A DNA stretch of 64,000 bases from positions 1-64,000 of the forward strand of contig CAZJDX010000020.1 of the NCBI GenBank assembly GCA_964544885.1. Direction: 5' to 3'. Position numbers and translations under genes: made by a program. This DNA comes from QQVM01 sp964544885 (GTDB taxonomy: Bacteria; Bacteroidota; Bacteroidia; AKYH767-A; 2013-40CM-41-45). Below are positions 1 through 8,506 of this stretch, one piece after another (the first letter of the stretch is position 1; each line of letters begins with the position of its first letter). The notes beneath the pieces are model-generated. The model had not been told where the DNA came from, did no database searches, and saw only the letters and a list, made by a program, of their open reading frames with translations.

Positions 1-892
1 CATTATTCTTAATTAAGAAATCATTGAATCCTGTTCCATCCAATATGAAATCTCCATAATAAACATTTTTAACACCGCTGATATTATTTTTAAAATCAGT
101 TAGTGAATTCTTACTGAAAGGAGATTCTTCCAGGGATGGATCCAGACCGGCAAAGGGTTCAAACATTTTCCCATTGGCAACCTCATCGCAAATACCTATC
201 ATGCCGTTGATCATCTCTTCAAGCGCCGCTCTTTGAGAAGGATATATACTTGTTGACTGGCCGGCATTAACCATGTGGTCCAGATAATTATCATGAACCG
301 AAGGATCCCAGGAAGTTCTTAGTGATGTAGCTTTCAATTGAAGGTCGGCTGCCAGGGCGATAAGGTATTCTCTTTCCCGGGCGCTGAAATCAGATGGTAA
401 CTTATTGCCATCTGCTCCCCACAGCAGATATTCTGCCGGGTGATAACCTTTCATTTCGTCACCCAAACTATTCATGAATGACTGAGTGAATGCGATTCCG
501 GTATTCATGAGTGAATCGAGTGCCTGAAAATCGACTGGCCAGGTATCGGTGGAGGGATCAATATTATTTGTGGATACAGGACCGAAGAGAAAGGCTTCAC
601 TCTGCTCCCACACCTCGCGGACTGATTTCCATGAAAGTCTTGCATTATTGAGAGTAGTTTGATCCTGTACAGCATCAAAGGCAGTACAATTCGAATAAAA
701 CGTATTCATACGGTTTTCCAATTCCTCATAGGTGGCTAATGCCACATGCTGCGCGAAGTCGTGCAATATATTATTCTGAAGTTCCTGATTACTGATCGTA
801 TGGTTTGCAGGATCGGTATCATTATCCTTTTTGCAACTACTTATCAATACAACACAAAAGGAGAGAAATAACAAATTAATACTCTTCATCAT
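1..892 (-). CDS. Imelysin-family lipoprotein (3' end outside window)
   Basis: The reading frame is open from an ATG at 892 to the window edge, so about 297 codons are visible and the C-terminus is missing. The N-terminus is a lipoprotein signal with lipobox LISSC followed by KKDND, so the protein is probably anchored to the outer membrane or periplasmic face. The middle carries the imelysin-family signature GYHPAEYLLWG (GxHxxE core), and the rest is helical as expected. Imelysin/EfeO-like proteins are linked to iron acquisition, and the family name reflects a disputed peptidase activity. It is the last visible gene of an operon with a Rieske protein (8-base gap) and a porin, behind a possible iron box at 2569-2587. 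A second ATG directly follows the first, at 889. Confidence 0.85.
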   Translation of the reverse strand, partial: MMKSINLLFLSFCVVLISSCKKDNDTDPANHTISNQELQNNILHDFAQHVALATYEELENRMNTFYSNCTAFDAVQDQTTLNNARLSWKSVREVWEQSEAFLFGPVSTNNIDPSTDTWPVDFQALDSLMNTGIAFTQSFMNSLGDEMKGYHPAEYLLWGADGNKLPSDFSAREREYLIALAADLQLKATSLRTSWDPSVHDNYLDHMVNAGQSTSIYPSQRAALEEMINGMIGICDEVANGKMFEPFAGLDPSLEESPFSKNSLTDFKNNISGVKNVYYGDFILDGTGFNDFLIKNN

Positions 893-900
893 TGCTAATT

Positions 901-1332
901 TTAAGATAGATATATGATTAATTGATTACTTTCTTCAAGTACTTTAAAAGTTCTGAGTGATTCAACGGCAGGTCCGTTAAGGGCTTCGCCTTTCAGACTA
1001 AATCGGCTTCCGTGCATTGTACAGGTAAGTCCGTTCTTGTTCGCGCTGAGTATGTTGTCCATATGAGTACATTTCATGAGTAATGCGCTGTTTTCCCCAT
1101 TTGTTCTCCTTACCAACAGAATATCATAATCCAGTTCTTTTGAACGGATGATCTTCAGGTTTTCATCTGGCAAAAAACTTTCGAGCGGCACGAATATCCG
1201 GTCACTATCTGTCTCCAGGTTAATCAGACTGATCGGAGTACATGAATTGAAAAGAAAAGGAATCACCGATAAGGCAGCAATGCCAAGGCATGCCTGGCAG
1301 GAATCCCTGATAAATCTTCTACGGTCATTCAT
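901..1332 (-). CDS. Rieske [2Fe-2S] protein, exported
   Basis: This 143-residue protein has both halves of a Rieske cluster-binding motif: CTH (Cys88, His90) and CTMH (Cys104, His107). These are the Cys-x-His and Cys-x2-His ligand pairs. The N-terminus MNDRRRFIRDS resembles a twin-arginine signal, as expected for a protein exported with its cluster already inserted, and FLFNSC near residue 31 could be a lipobox. It is therefore probably a periplasmic or membrane-anchored electron carrier. It lies 1 base after the porin gene and 8 bases before the imelysin gene, so the three are almost certainly co-transcribed. The electron partner is unknown. The downstream imelysin gene suggests iron reduction or iron handling, but that is inference. 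Confidence 0.85.
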   Translation of the reverse strand: MNDRRRFIRDSCQACLGIAALSVIPFLFNSCTPISLINLETDSDRIFVPLESFLPDENLKIIRSKELDYDILLVRRTNGENSALLMKCTHMDNILSANKNGLTCTMHGSRFSLKGEALNGPAVESLRTFKVLEESNQLIIYLS

Positions 1333-1333
1333 C

Positions 1334-2542
1334 TCAAAAGCTGTAAGCGAAACCCAGCTGATAAAAATTATTTGTGCTCAAATACCGAGGCGCATTAGGG
1401 CTGGGATTGAAGATGAGAGCCGGATTTGGCTCACCAGTCTTGATCCTCGTCCAGTCAAATTTTAACGCGACGCCGTTCACCGGCATATAAGTAAGTCCGG
1501 TGACTATAAAATTCTGCTTGTATAACTCATCGCGTATTCCATTTTCCGGAATTTCCGCCATGAGGTCGAGTGATTCATAACGTGCGAAAAGCGCAAGTTT
1601 CTTATCCTTCCATTTTGTGGATTCAAGCAAGTTATAGCCCAGCTCCGCAAAATACCCATACATTTTTTCCGGCGGATTACTTGCATAAGCTACATTTAAT
1701 TTATCCGCGTCAGGAATACTTCCGGTCACGGCAAGTCCCTTGAAAGTGAAACCCTTCAGGGAATACTGCACATTGAACTCGGCTAAGCTGACAGGAGTGC
1801 CGAAGGGTCCTGAATCAAGTCCCAGGCTGTCGGCTGCACGTGGAGTAAGTCCTACGCTGCCTCCGTAATAGGCGGATAACTGTAAACGCAGGCCTGAATT
1901 AAAATACAGGAGCGATGCCGTACCGGCAAGGTTGGTGGCGGTAGCATTACTGCCTTCGAAACGGGCGTCTCTTATCCCGTTAGCACCGGAGATGCCTTCC
2001 GAGTTCAAACCGTTCATTATGGCCAGACTCCAGTTCAGTCCGGCTATACGGTTTGAATTACCATAATAAGCGATTCCCAATTCCCTCCAGGTGCTTGGGA
2101 TAACAAGTCGTTCAACCATATGCCTGTCGTTGCCATTAAAGGTGGTTGGAAGATGGTTCTCATTGATGATACCAATACGCGGAATAAATAGCCCGGCCAG
2201 CAGATAATGATTCTTATTCAAATCGAATTTAAGCAGACATTGCTCCAGAGCAAGCTCACCTGCATCCTCTCCAACTTTCGCGTCTTCCAACTCAATCTCG
2301 GTGAAAAGCGTTATCCTGGGATTGAATTTATATCCTACAAACAATACACTGCGGGTAAGATTAAAGTTCGCGGTTTCGAAGTTCGCATCGTAGGAATACC
2401 TGGCTTCTCCATAGCCTGCCAGAATAACATTCCTTGAACTGGGAGTTAGTCCGGCATTCAATGAATCTTCCCTCGTAAGGAACTGGGCATTCATTAAACT
2501 GGGAGCGACAAGTAAAAGAAGAAGTAAAAAGTTGTATTTCAT
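1334..2542 (-). CDS. Outer-membrane porin-like beta-barrel protein
   Basis: This is a 402-residue protein with a cleavable signal peptide (hydrophobic to MNAQ at about residue 19). The rest consists of alternating strands rich in aromatic and glycine residues and ends in FAYSF, a typical terminal-strand signature of outer-membrane barrels. Overall it looks like the phosphate-selective porin (OprP/O) superfamily that is common in Bacteroidota, with an early segment reading ILAGYGEARYSYD. The substrate cannot be deduced. It is the first gene of the porin-Rieske-imelysin operon, so transport of an iron or phosphate species is plausible. The start is ATG at 2542, about 30 bases below the 9-1-9 palindrome. 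Confidence 0.75.
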   Translation of the reverse strand: MKYNFLLLLLLVAPSLMNAQFLTREDSLNAGLTPSSRNVILAGYGEARYSYDANFETANFNLTRSVLFVGYKFNPRITLFTEIELEDAKVGEDAGELALEQCLLKFDLNKNHYLLAGLFIPRIGIINENHLPTTFNGNDRHMVERLVIPSTWRELGIAYYGNSNRIAGLNWSLAIMNGLNSEGISGANGIRDARFEGSNATATNLAGTASLLYFNSGLRLQLSAYYGGSVGLTPRAADSLGLDSGPFGTPVSLAEFNVQYSLKGFTFKGLAVTGSIPDADKLNVAYASNPPEKMYGYFAELGYNLLESTKWKDKKLALFARYESLDLMAEIPENGIRDELYKQNFIVTGLTYMPVNGVALKFDWTRIKTGEPNPALIFNPSPNAPRYLSTNNFYQLGFAYSF

Positions 2543-2568
2543 ATGGAGGATTGAGATTGCAAAAGTAA

Positions 2569-2587
2569 GTTTAGAATCATTCTAAAC
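2569..2587. promoter_or_regulatory. Perfect 9-1-9 palindrome, probable iron-regulator operator
   Basis: GTTTAGAAT-C-ATTCTAAAC is a perfect 19-base inverted repeat with a single-base centre at 2578. It sits 27 bases upstream of the porin start, immediately after a promoter-like -7 element on the minus strand. The 9-1-9 spacing is that of Fur and DtxR-type iron boxes. From memory, the core TTTAGAA-N3-TTCTAAA also matches the iron control element of the Fur-family regulator Irr. The operon it faces encodes an imelysin and an iron-sulphur protein. Binding by a particular regulator is inference. Confidence 0.6.
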
Positions 2588-2618
2588 AAATACCCTGTTT
2601 GAGGTAAATTCAAGCAAA
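2587..2618 (-). promoter_or_regulatory. Putative promoter of the porin-Rieske-imelysin operon
   Basis: On the minus strand TTTG (2618-2615) is followed after 20 bases by GGTATTTG (2594-2587). This resembles the Bacteroidota consensus TTTG-N19-21-TAnnTTTG with the TA pair missing. The palindrome starts at its last base, so a bound repressor would cover the start site. Confidence 0.4.
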
Positions 2619-2622
2619 TCAA

Positions 2623-2769
2623 CTATTCTGCTCCATCCAAGAAAGTACCATCCTTAGCCGGCATTCCGGCGGTATAAGTCACATAATAAGCAGACTTTTC
2701 ACGGAGAAATGAAGGATTTGAGCTATTGATCAAAGCTACCGGAATTGGACATCCCGGATTTGTATTAAA
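2623..2769 (-). pseudogene. Possible gene remnant (48-codon tail without a start)
   Basis: The minus strand is open from an in-frame TAA (2772-2770) to a TAG (2625-2623), with protein-like content such as PSFLREKSAYYVTYTAG and GTFLDGAE. There is no start codon apart from one internal ATG close to the end. It could be the C-terminal remnant of a degraded gene. I do not recognise the family, and chance coding is possible. Apart from this, 2543-2811 holds only the regulatory sites. Confidence 0.3.
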
Positions 2770-2811
2770 TTAGATGCAGAGAATTTGATTTAAAGTCATT
2801 AATCCGCCCTC

Positions 2812-3900
2812 ATGACAAAGAGAATTGATATCCTGAATTTTTTTCTCATATGGTTCTCCTTACTGATCGCTTTCAGAATTCCTTTTGAACTTTTTCTTTT
2901 TTCTTACATAGTCCTCGGGCCTCTGCATTACATGACTGAAATTAACTGGCTTGACCAGAAAAATTATTTTCTCAATCAAAAATCGGAGAAGAAAGGATTT
3001 CTGATCGTTGCTGCCATCGTCTTGTTGCTCATCTCAACCGGTTATTTCGTGAATGAACTCGGGCGATGGGAGTTCAGCAAGGGAATCGAAAATTCCTTAC
3101 TGAATTATACAAGCCGGGAGAATATTACCCGTTTTGTTGAATGGTGCAGCACCGCGCTTTTCATCGGTGTGTTCTTTGCCTTTATTTATCATCTCAGCCA
3201 TAGCTGGAAGATCAGAATCTTCCTGACCAGTTTATGTTTCCTCCTCTCCTTCTTTTATTTCAGACATCCTGCCACCCTGATGTGGTTTGGTGTCTTCCTG
3301 CCTACCATCATTCACGTTTATTTTTTCACCATCCTGTTCATGTGGTTCGGCACCAAGAAATCCGGATCAGGCTGGGGAGTTGCAAATATCATTTCCATGT
3401 TCCTTGCCGTGATTCTCATCATCGGCGCTGAAATCAGACCTATGGCGAATTCCATCAATCCATTCATTCTCGACATGACCATCGCCAGCAATTTTCACGC
3501 TGTCAATTACACCATCAATGAGCTCTTTGGATTCGTGAAAGATCATAAGATGAACTTTTACAGTCCTTATGTCTGGAAGGCGCAGATCTTCATCGCCTTC
3601 GCCTATACCTATCATTACCTAAATTGGTTTAGCAAGACCTCTATTATCCAGTGGCATAAGATAGAAAAACGAAAACTTATGGCAGCCATCGCTGTCTGGA
3701 TCGTTGCGATCAGTCTGTACACAGTTAACTTTCGCGCAGGTTCAGTGGCATTGTTCGTGCTGAGTGCCTTGCACGTTATCTTGGAATTTCCTTTGAATAT
3801 GCTTAGCATAAAGGAACTTGGTTCCACACTGAATCCATTCAGAAAGAAAGCAGTAGTACAGGTTCCGGCAAAAGTAAAGGGAAAAAGAAAACTCAGCTGA
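2812..3900 (+). CDS. Polytopic membrane protein of unknown function
   Basis: This 362-residue protein has about nine hydrophobic segments and a basic C-terminal tail (VKGKRKLS), so it is an inner-membrane protein. Histidines sit at conserved-looking places near membrane segments: GPLHYMTEINW near residue 37, IYHLSHSW near 127, IIHVYFF near 165 and YTYHYLNWF near 266. This pattern suggests a metal or haem site, or a membrane-bound oxygenase fold, but I recognise no named family. It is a single rightward gene between two leftward ones and ends 8 bases before the end of the convergent receptor gene. The start is ATG at 2812. Confidence 0.75.
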   Translation: MTKRIDILNFFLIWFSLLIAFRIPFELFLFSYIVLGPLHYMTEINWLDQKNYFLNQKSEKKGFLIVAAIVLLLISTGYFVNELGRWEFSKGIENSLLNYTSRENITRFVEWCSTALFIGVFFAFIYHLSHSWKIRIFLTSLCFLLSFFYFRHPATLMWFGVFLPTIIHVYFFTILFMWFGTKKSGSGWGVANIISMFLAVILIIGAEIRPMANSINPFILDMTIASNFHAVNYTINELFGFVKDHKMNFYSPYVWKAQIFIAFAYTYHYLNWFSKTSIIQWHKIEKRKLMAAIAVWIVAISLYTVNFRAGSVALFVLSALHVILEFPLNMLSIKELGSTLNPFRKKAVVQVPAKVKGKRKLS

Positions 3901-3908
3901 CACCGGGT

Positions 3909-6668
3909 TCATTTGAAGTCTATCTGTATCTGATCTCCGCTTTTTCCTGAAAATTTATTCAGTTTGTATTTCAGACTGAACATGATGTAACGGCCCGGCA
4001 TATTACTCCTGGATTCCCTGAAATAGTTCAATTCGCTGATCCTCTCAATACCTTTGTTTTTATCCAGTATGTCGGCCAGAGTAAGACTTAGCACAAAACG
4101 ATTATTCTTGCTCAGGTAGCGACTTAGAGAAGCATTTAACAAGGGTATGGTGGTTTCTTCTTCAATATCCTTGATGCTGTAAATTTGTATATCAGCGGAC
4201 AGATTAAATTTCCATTTTTCCGTCGGAGTATAATCCACAGTGGCAAAGTAACCCGTTGTGAAATAATTCTTATTCTGTTCTTCGGCTATGTCAAACTTTG
4301 CCTCGTTGAACACGAGTCTGACTCCGGCTGAAATATCAAACATATCCTTCTTTCTGTTGTCAAATGAAATTCCGAAAACATGACGCAGGTTGGTAATTGC
4401 ATTTTCCAAACCATTGACGACATTAATTCCCCGGTTCCAACCCTCTTCCCAGTCGATACTCAGGTTGAGCTTCAGCTTTCGGATCGGTGTGCTGAAACTC
4501 ATTTCAGTCCACACATTTAAGTCATTGTCAACATTTACCAGGCTCAATGTGCGACTTTGCTGCTGATCATATTCTCTCCTCCAGTTGATCTTATTTTCTG
4601 TATACCGGGCATTTATGGAAGTAAAAAGTGAAGTAAACGAGAACTGATCGAAATATATCCAGTTGAGCCGCAAGAGTTGCCTGTACTCGGGTTTCAGATA
4701 CATATTACCAACACTTTTGACCAGTGTATGGGTACTTGTATTGAGTGGAAAAAGCTGTCTGGACTCAGGCAAACTGACATCTGTATGATAAAAAGCCCGC
4801 AGATTTGATTTTCTGCTTAACTCTTTCTCCCAGCTCAGTTCCGGCAAAAAATAAAAAGTCTTACCGGTAACTTCGGCAATTGCCGGAGATGAATGAAGAT
4901 AGCTGCCGGTTTCAATCTTAAGGCTCGCGGAAAGATTCGATCCCTTTTTGTTTCTTCTATATCCAAGACCGGGTCTGAGCCAATAGTATTCAGCATCAAT
5001 TCCTGCACTGAGCGAATCCTGAAGCATACGCTTTTCAGTGTGCATGGAGCCGGTCATATATTCAAAGTGACTCAGATTTCTTCCGGCATCTGAAGAGACA
5101 GTCAGAATTGAATTTAAACTAAGTGCCCGGCTTGAACTAAGCTCTATAAAATAATCTTTGCTGTTATACTTCTCTTCAAAATAACTGTCCTCCCTTGCTG
5201 AAGAATCGTTCAACAGATATGTATTCAGGTTTATCCATTCGGAATCACTGCTACGCTCACTCAACTTAATTCCGGCATTTGCTTTAAGATATTTCCAATT
5301 CCCCTCCCACCTCCGGATGTAGCTCAGTCTGAAATTAAGGTATTCCTTCGATGCTTCATTTTCTCTTGACTGATTTAAATTATTCAATAAAATTCCCCCC
5401 CTGTTCTCATCTGACAGTAATTCCTTCTCCAACATATCCTTTCCCGCAGATGCGAAAATATCCACTGATAGAAGTTGCCCAGGAGTAAGGCTCTTTCTGC
5501 CTCCTATATTGAGTCTGTGATTTCTGACCGAAGTTTCTTCAAGATTCTCTTCCTTCAAAATGTAAGTATCATCTCCGGTGAACTCCCTGCTGGTTGTATA
5601 CTCTTCAAGATCTTTACTCACCGTGCTTCCCAGCCAGGAAAGTCCAAACCTGTTCTCCCTGTCTTTCTCTGTCGAAAAATTCATTCCTCCAGCACCGCTT
5701 TCCAACAAACCCGTCTGCACCTGACCGAAGTCGATAGGGAAATCAAACTGTTCATTACTGTTTAGCTGGATGTCACCATTTGAATTTGCAAGACTTCTCA
5801 AACCTCCGTTAAAATCCAGATAATCACCAAATGAAAAACCAAACTGGTTAACATTATTCATCATTCCCAGCACAGCAAACTGGTTCGATTTTGAAAATCG
5901 ATAGGCTTTGGCATTAAGCTTATAGTGATCATTAGTTCCGTAACCTGCATTCATTTCACCAAGCCAGGCTCTTTTTCTGTTCTCCTTAAGCAGAAGGTTC
6001 AGGGTTTTACTTCTCAAGCCGTCATCAACCCCGGTATACTCACTTTCCTCAGATCCTTTCTCAAAAACCTGTACTTTGTCCACAGCATCCGCCGGAAGAT
6101 TTCCTGTCGCAACTTTAGGATCACCACCGAAAAATTCTTTTCCGTCAACCAATACTTTCTTTACCTCTTCCCCCTGGGCTTTGATATTACCCGAACGATC
6201 CACTTCCACACCGGGTAACTTCCGCAAAAGATCTTCCACCACATCATCTGGCCGGGTTTTAAAAGCATTTGCATCATACTCAATTGTGTCTATGCCTATC
6301 CTGATCGGAATTCTTTCGGCGCTGATTTCTGTTTCACCCAGTTCAATACTTTTTGGACGGAGAAGGATTGCTCCAAAATCCTCAGACAGTCCGGGAAAAG
6401 AAACGTTCTTATAAAATGAGTTATAACCTATAAAGGCCGCTTGTAAGAGGTAGTTCCCTGCTTCAATGTTCCTGATCAAAAAAGATCCTTCGCGGTCGGT
6501 TATACCAAAAAATCTAAGGGTTGAGTCTTGGGGATCAAGCAGAGTAACCGTGCTGAACTCCAGGGGTCTTGCGTCCTGATCAAATACTTTTCCGGAAAGC
6601 ATGTATTGACTCCCGTAACTATTGCTCAGACGGAAAAAGATCAAGGTAAATATCAGGAATCGCAGCAT
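3909..6668 (-). CDS. TonB-dependent-receptor-like outer-membrane barrel with CarboxypepD_reg domain
   Basis: This is a 919-residue outer-membrane protein. It has a signal peptide (to about residue 20), then a carboxypeptidase-regulatory-like beta-sandwich at about 25-105 (SGKVFDQDARPLEFSTVTLL, then GNYLLQAAFIGY). A plug-like domain follows at about 110-240 (DDVVEDLLRKLPGVEVDRSG and VLVDGKEFFGGDP), and then a long beta-barrel. It resembles the OMP_b-brl_3 branch of receptors, which often lack a clear TonB box. Upstream in the same direction are a GLPGLI protein (69-base gap) and a T9SS-exported protein, and this type of barrel commonly follows a GLPGLI gene. The substrate is unknown. Confidence 0.88.
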   Translation of the reverse strand: MLRFLIFTLIFFRLSNSYGSQYMLSGKVFDQDARPLEFSTVTLLDPQDSTLRFFGITDREGSFLIRNIEAGNYLLQAAFIGYNSFYKNVSFPGLSEDFGAILLRPKSIELGETEISAERIPIRIGIDTIEYDANAFKTRPDDVVEDLLRKLPGVEVDRSGNIKAQGEEVKKVLVDGKEFFGGDPKVATGNLPADAVDKVQVFEKGSEESEYTGVDDGLRSKTLNLLLKENRKRAWLGEMNAGYGTNDHYKLNAKAYRFSKSNQFAVLGMMNNVNQFGFSFGDYLDFNGGLRSLANSNGDIQLNSNEQFDFPIDFGQVQTGLLESGAGGMNFSTEKDRENRFGLSWLGSTVSKDLEEYTTSREFTGDDTYILKEENLEETSVRNHRLNIGGRKSLTPGQLLSVDIFASAGKDMLEKELLSDENRGGILLNNLNQSRENEASKEYLNFRLSYIRRWEGNWKYLKANAGIKLSERSSDSEWINLNTYLLNDSSAREDSYFEEKYNSKDYFIELSSSRALSLNSILTVSSDAGRNLSHFEYMTGSMHTEKRMLQDSLSAGIDAEYYWLRPGLGYRRNKKGSNLSASLKIETGSYLHSSPAIAEVTGKTFYFLPELSWEKELSRKSNLRAFYHTDVSLPESRQLFPLNTSTHTLVKSVGNMYLKPEYRQLLRLNWIYFDQFSFTSLFTSINARYTENKINWRREYDQQQSRTLSLVNVDNDLNVWTEMSFSTPIRKLKLNLSIDWEEGWNRGINVVNGLENAITNLRHVFGISFDNRKKDMFDISAGVRLVFNEAKFDIAEEQNKNYFTTGYFATVDYTPTEKWKFNLSADIQIYSIKDIEEETTIPLLNASLSRYLSKNNRFVLSLTLADILDKNKGIERISELNYFRESRSNMPGRYIMFSLKYKLNKFSGKSGDQIQIDFK

Positions 6669-6737
6669 GGTTTTACAGGATTCAGTATATAGATAAATGA
6701 TTACTCTTGATGGCGTTGAAATGCTATACTACCCTTT

Positions 6738-7502
6738 CTACTTCCTGATCTTGATAATCACATTTCCATCCCCGCCTTCACTCTCCTGCATTTCCTTCCT
6801 TTTTTCTTCCGCCAGTTTTCTGAATTCTGATTTGGTGATACGTTTGCCCTTCTCGGGTTTAACAATTACCGACTTGTCAAATTCTTTCATTTCAATTCTG
6901 GTAGCGCTGATCACGTGCTTTCCTTCATCCCGGATGCATTCCAGTATCATACCAGGAAGGTTTGCAAAGGAATTAGGACCGGATGAGACCGGAATTTCCG
7001 GACAAAACCAGGCTACCGCATTGAGCACTGAATCCTGAAGTATCGCTTCAAGACAATTATATCCAAGAATTTTCTTGCTGTTTCCACTTAGTTTCCATTG
7101 CTGCTCTTTCAGGTCTGATTCTACCAGAAACAAGCGCCCAAACAAGTCGCGCTGCTCTAATTTTTTATGATTCCTCAGATCACAATACACTCTCTCATCC
7201 GGCTCATCTATTTTCATCACAATCATTGGCCTGCTTTCTTCGCCTTCATTCATTGTGACGGAATTTTCCTTGGCGCTGGAATCATCCGGAAGGTAAATTG
7301 ATTCATCACTGTTGAAATAAAGAACCCGGCGCATCTTCATTTCCTTTGGCATGTCCATAAGGATTCTGTCCTGTCCTGCCTCGACATCTTCTGTATGGAT
7401 TCGGAGCTGCACTTTTTCTTCAAAATGAATGACACCATTGATTTGCGCCTGTAAGCCAGTCATAAGCAGACTTAAAAATGAAAGGGAAAACAGATTTTTC
7501 AT
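6738..7502 (-). CDS. GLPGLI family protein
   Basis: This 254-residue exported protein has a signal peptide ending LQAQ. The family hallmark region reads WFCPEIPVSSGPNSFANLPG and is followed by MILEC; the GLPGLI core appears here as NLPGMI. Members are periplasmic or outer-membrane-associated proteins of unknown function, usually encoded beside an outer-membrane receptor, as here. It lies 4 bases after the T9SS-protein gene and 69 bases before the receptor gene, which supports one transcript. The C-terminus is charged (FRKLAEEKRKEMQESEGG). Confidence 0.85.
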   Translation of the reverse strand: MKNLFSLSFLSLLMTGLQAQINGVIHFEEKVQLRIHTEDVEAGQDRILMDMPKEMKMRRVLYFNSDESIYLPDDSSAKENSVTMNEGEESRPMIVMKIDEPDERVYCDLRNHKKLEQRDLFGRLFLVESDLKEQQWKLSGNSKKILGYNCLEAILQDSVLNAVAWFCPEIPVSSGPNSFANLPGMILECIRDEGKHVISATRIEMKEFDKSVIVKPEKGKRITKSEFRKLAEEKRKEMQESEGGDGNVIIKIRK

Positions 7503-7506
7503 ATTA

Positions 7507-8409
7507 TTATTTTGATTTTATCACTCTGATGATTTCTTTCTTCATTGCAGTTCTTAGTTCCAAAAAATAGATTCCGGCTGAAAGTTCTGGCAGACTCAGT
7601 TGCCATTGATCCGCAAACCGGTCCCTGTATTCATGGTATATCTCCCGTCCGCCAGGATCAAGCAGGCAGACATGCATCCCTTCGTTGCGGTTGATGTCTG
7701 CGGTAAAGCTCAGACAGTCACTGAATGGATTCGGAGAGACCTGGACTCTGTCAGCTAGTTGCGGTTTTTCTGCTATCGAATTCACTGTGAATTCCACAAC
7801 GGCTGAACCCCAACTTGCAGGTACACTGAGATCAACATTCGTTCCCGGCCAGAAATTCCAAACTGAAAATGTATTGGTCACATCAAATGCCAGCCCGATA
7901 GTGTCTGTGCTTATGGAATTGAAGCCTACCTTTGAAAAAGGGATCTCTATCTCAACAGTATCGGTATAGGGTAAGCCGGCTGCGAAGTTCGGAACGGCGG
8001 TCCAGTCTGATTGTACTGCAAGACAATTCGAGTAATCATTGGCCATACTGTCGGACTCGCAGTCGGTAGCTGAAACATGAAACCACCAGTCATCATTCTG
8101 CCAGAAAGGGGATTTATCATTGTTGATATCAAGCAGGATTTCAGGAAAGCGTATATTATACGATTCCAGATTATTGAGGAATGCGAAATAGAAGTTTACA
8201 CCGTCATGCTTGAATTTCACCGTAACCTGACGGCTCACATCAAGACTAATCAGCACAGAATCTGCATCATTCCATTCCAAAGGACTAAGCACCCCATCGG
8301 TCAGTGGTGAGGAACCCTGTCGTATTCTAATATATTGCGCCTTGCTTTCTGACAGTGTAATGAAGAACAGGATGGCAAGCAGGAATAAATGGAGAGTAGC
8401 TCGTATCAT
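7507..8409 (-). CDS. T9SS-exported protein with CBM9-like domain
   Basis: This is a 300-residue protein. After a signal peptide (to SKAQ, about residue 25) comes a beta-sandwich at about 28-205 resembling the CBM9/DOMON fold (ITDG-type opening SPLTDGVLSPLEWNDAD, then LLDINND and a NDDWWFHVS segment). The C-terminal 80 residues are a T9SS type A sorting domain (VQVSPNPFSD, LSAGIYFLEL, ending VIKSK). It should be exported across the outer membrane. Ligand binding to a sugar or haem is suggested by the fold only. It is the first gene of the operon with GLPGLI and receptor genes, and is divergent from the kinase gene across the GTTAA array at 8444-8490. Confidence 0.8.
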   Translation of the reverse strand: MIRATLHLFLLAILFFITLSESKAQYIRIRQGSSPLTDGVLSPLEWNDADSVLISLDVSRQVTVKFKHDGVNFYFAFLNNLESYNIRFPEILLDINNDKSPFWQNDDWWFHVSATDCESDSMANDYSNCLAVQSDWTAVPNFAAGLPYTDTVEIEIPFSKVGFNSISTDTIGLAFDVTNTFSVWNFWPGTNVDLSVPASWGSAVVEFTVNSIAEKPQLADRVQVSPNPFSDCLSFTADINRNEGMHVCLLDPGGREIYHEYRDRFADQWQLSLPELSAGIYFLELRTAMKKEIIRVIKSK

Positions 8410-8443
8410 GCCACAAATCTAAAGTCCAGGAATCGCTTTCATG

Positions 8444-8490
8444 GTTAAACGGAAGACAATCAATGTTAATAATGGTTAATTGATTGTTGG
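8444..8490. promoter_or_regulatory. Helically phased GTTAA direct-repeat array (array 1)
   Basis: GTTAA begins at 8444, 8465 and 8475, with degenerate units GACAA at 8455 and GTTGG at 8486. The steps are 11, 10, 10 and 11 bases, so all units face one side of the helix. OmpR/PhoB-family regulators bind such tandem half-sites (for example GTAAA-N5-GTAAA for CpxR). The array lies between a T9SS-protein gene and the kinase/regulator operon, and a similar one stands before the second pair at 42154-42210. Confidence 0.6.
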
Positions 8491-8506
8491 TCAAGAAATG
8501 CAATAC

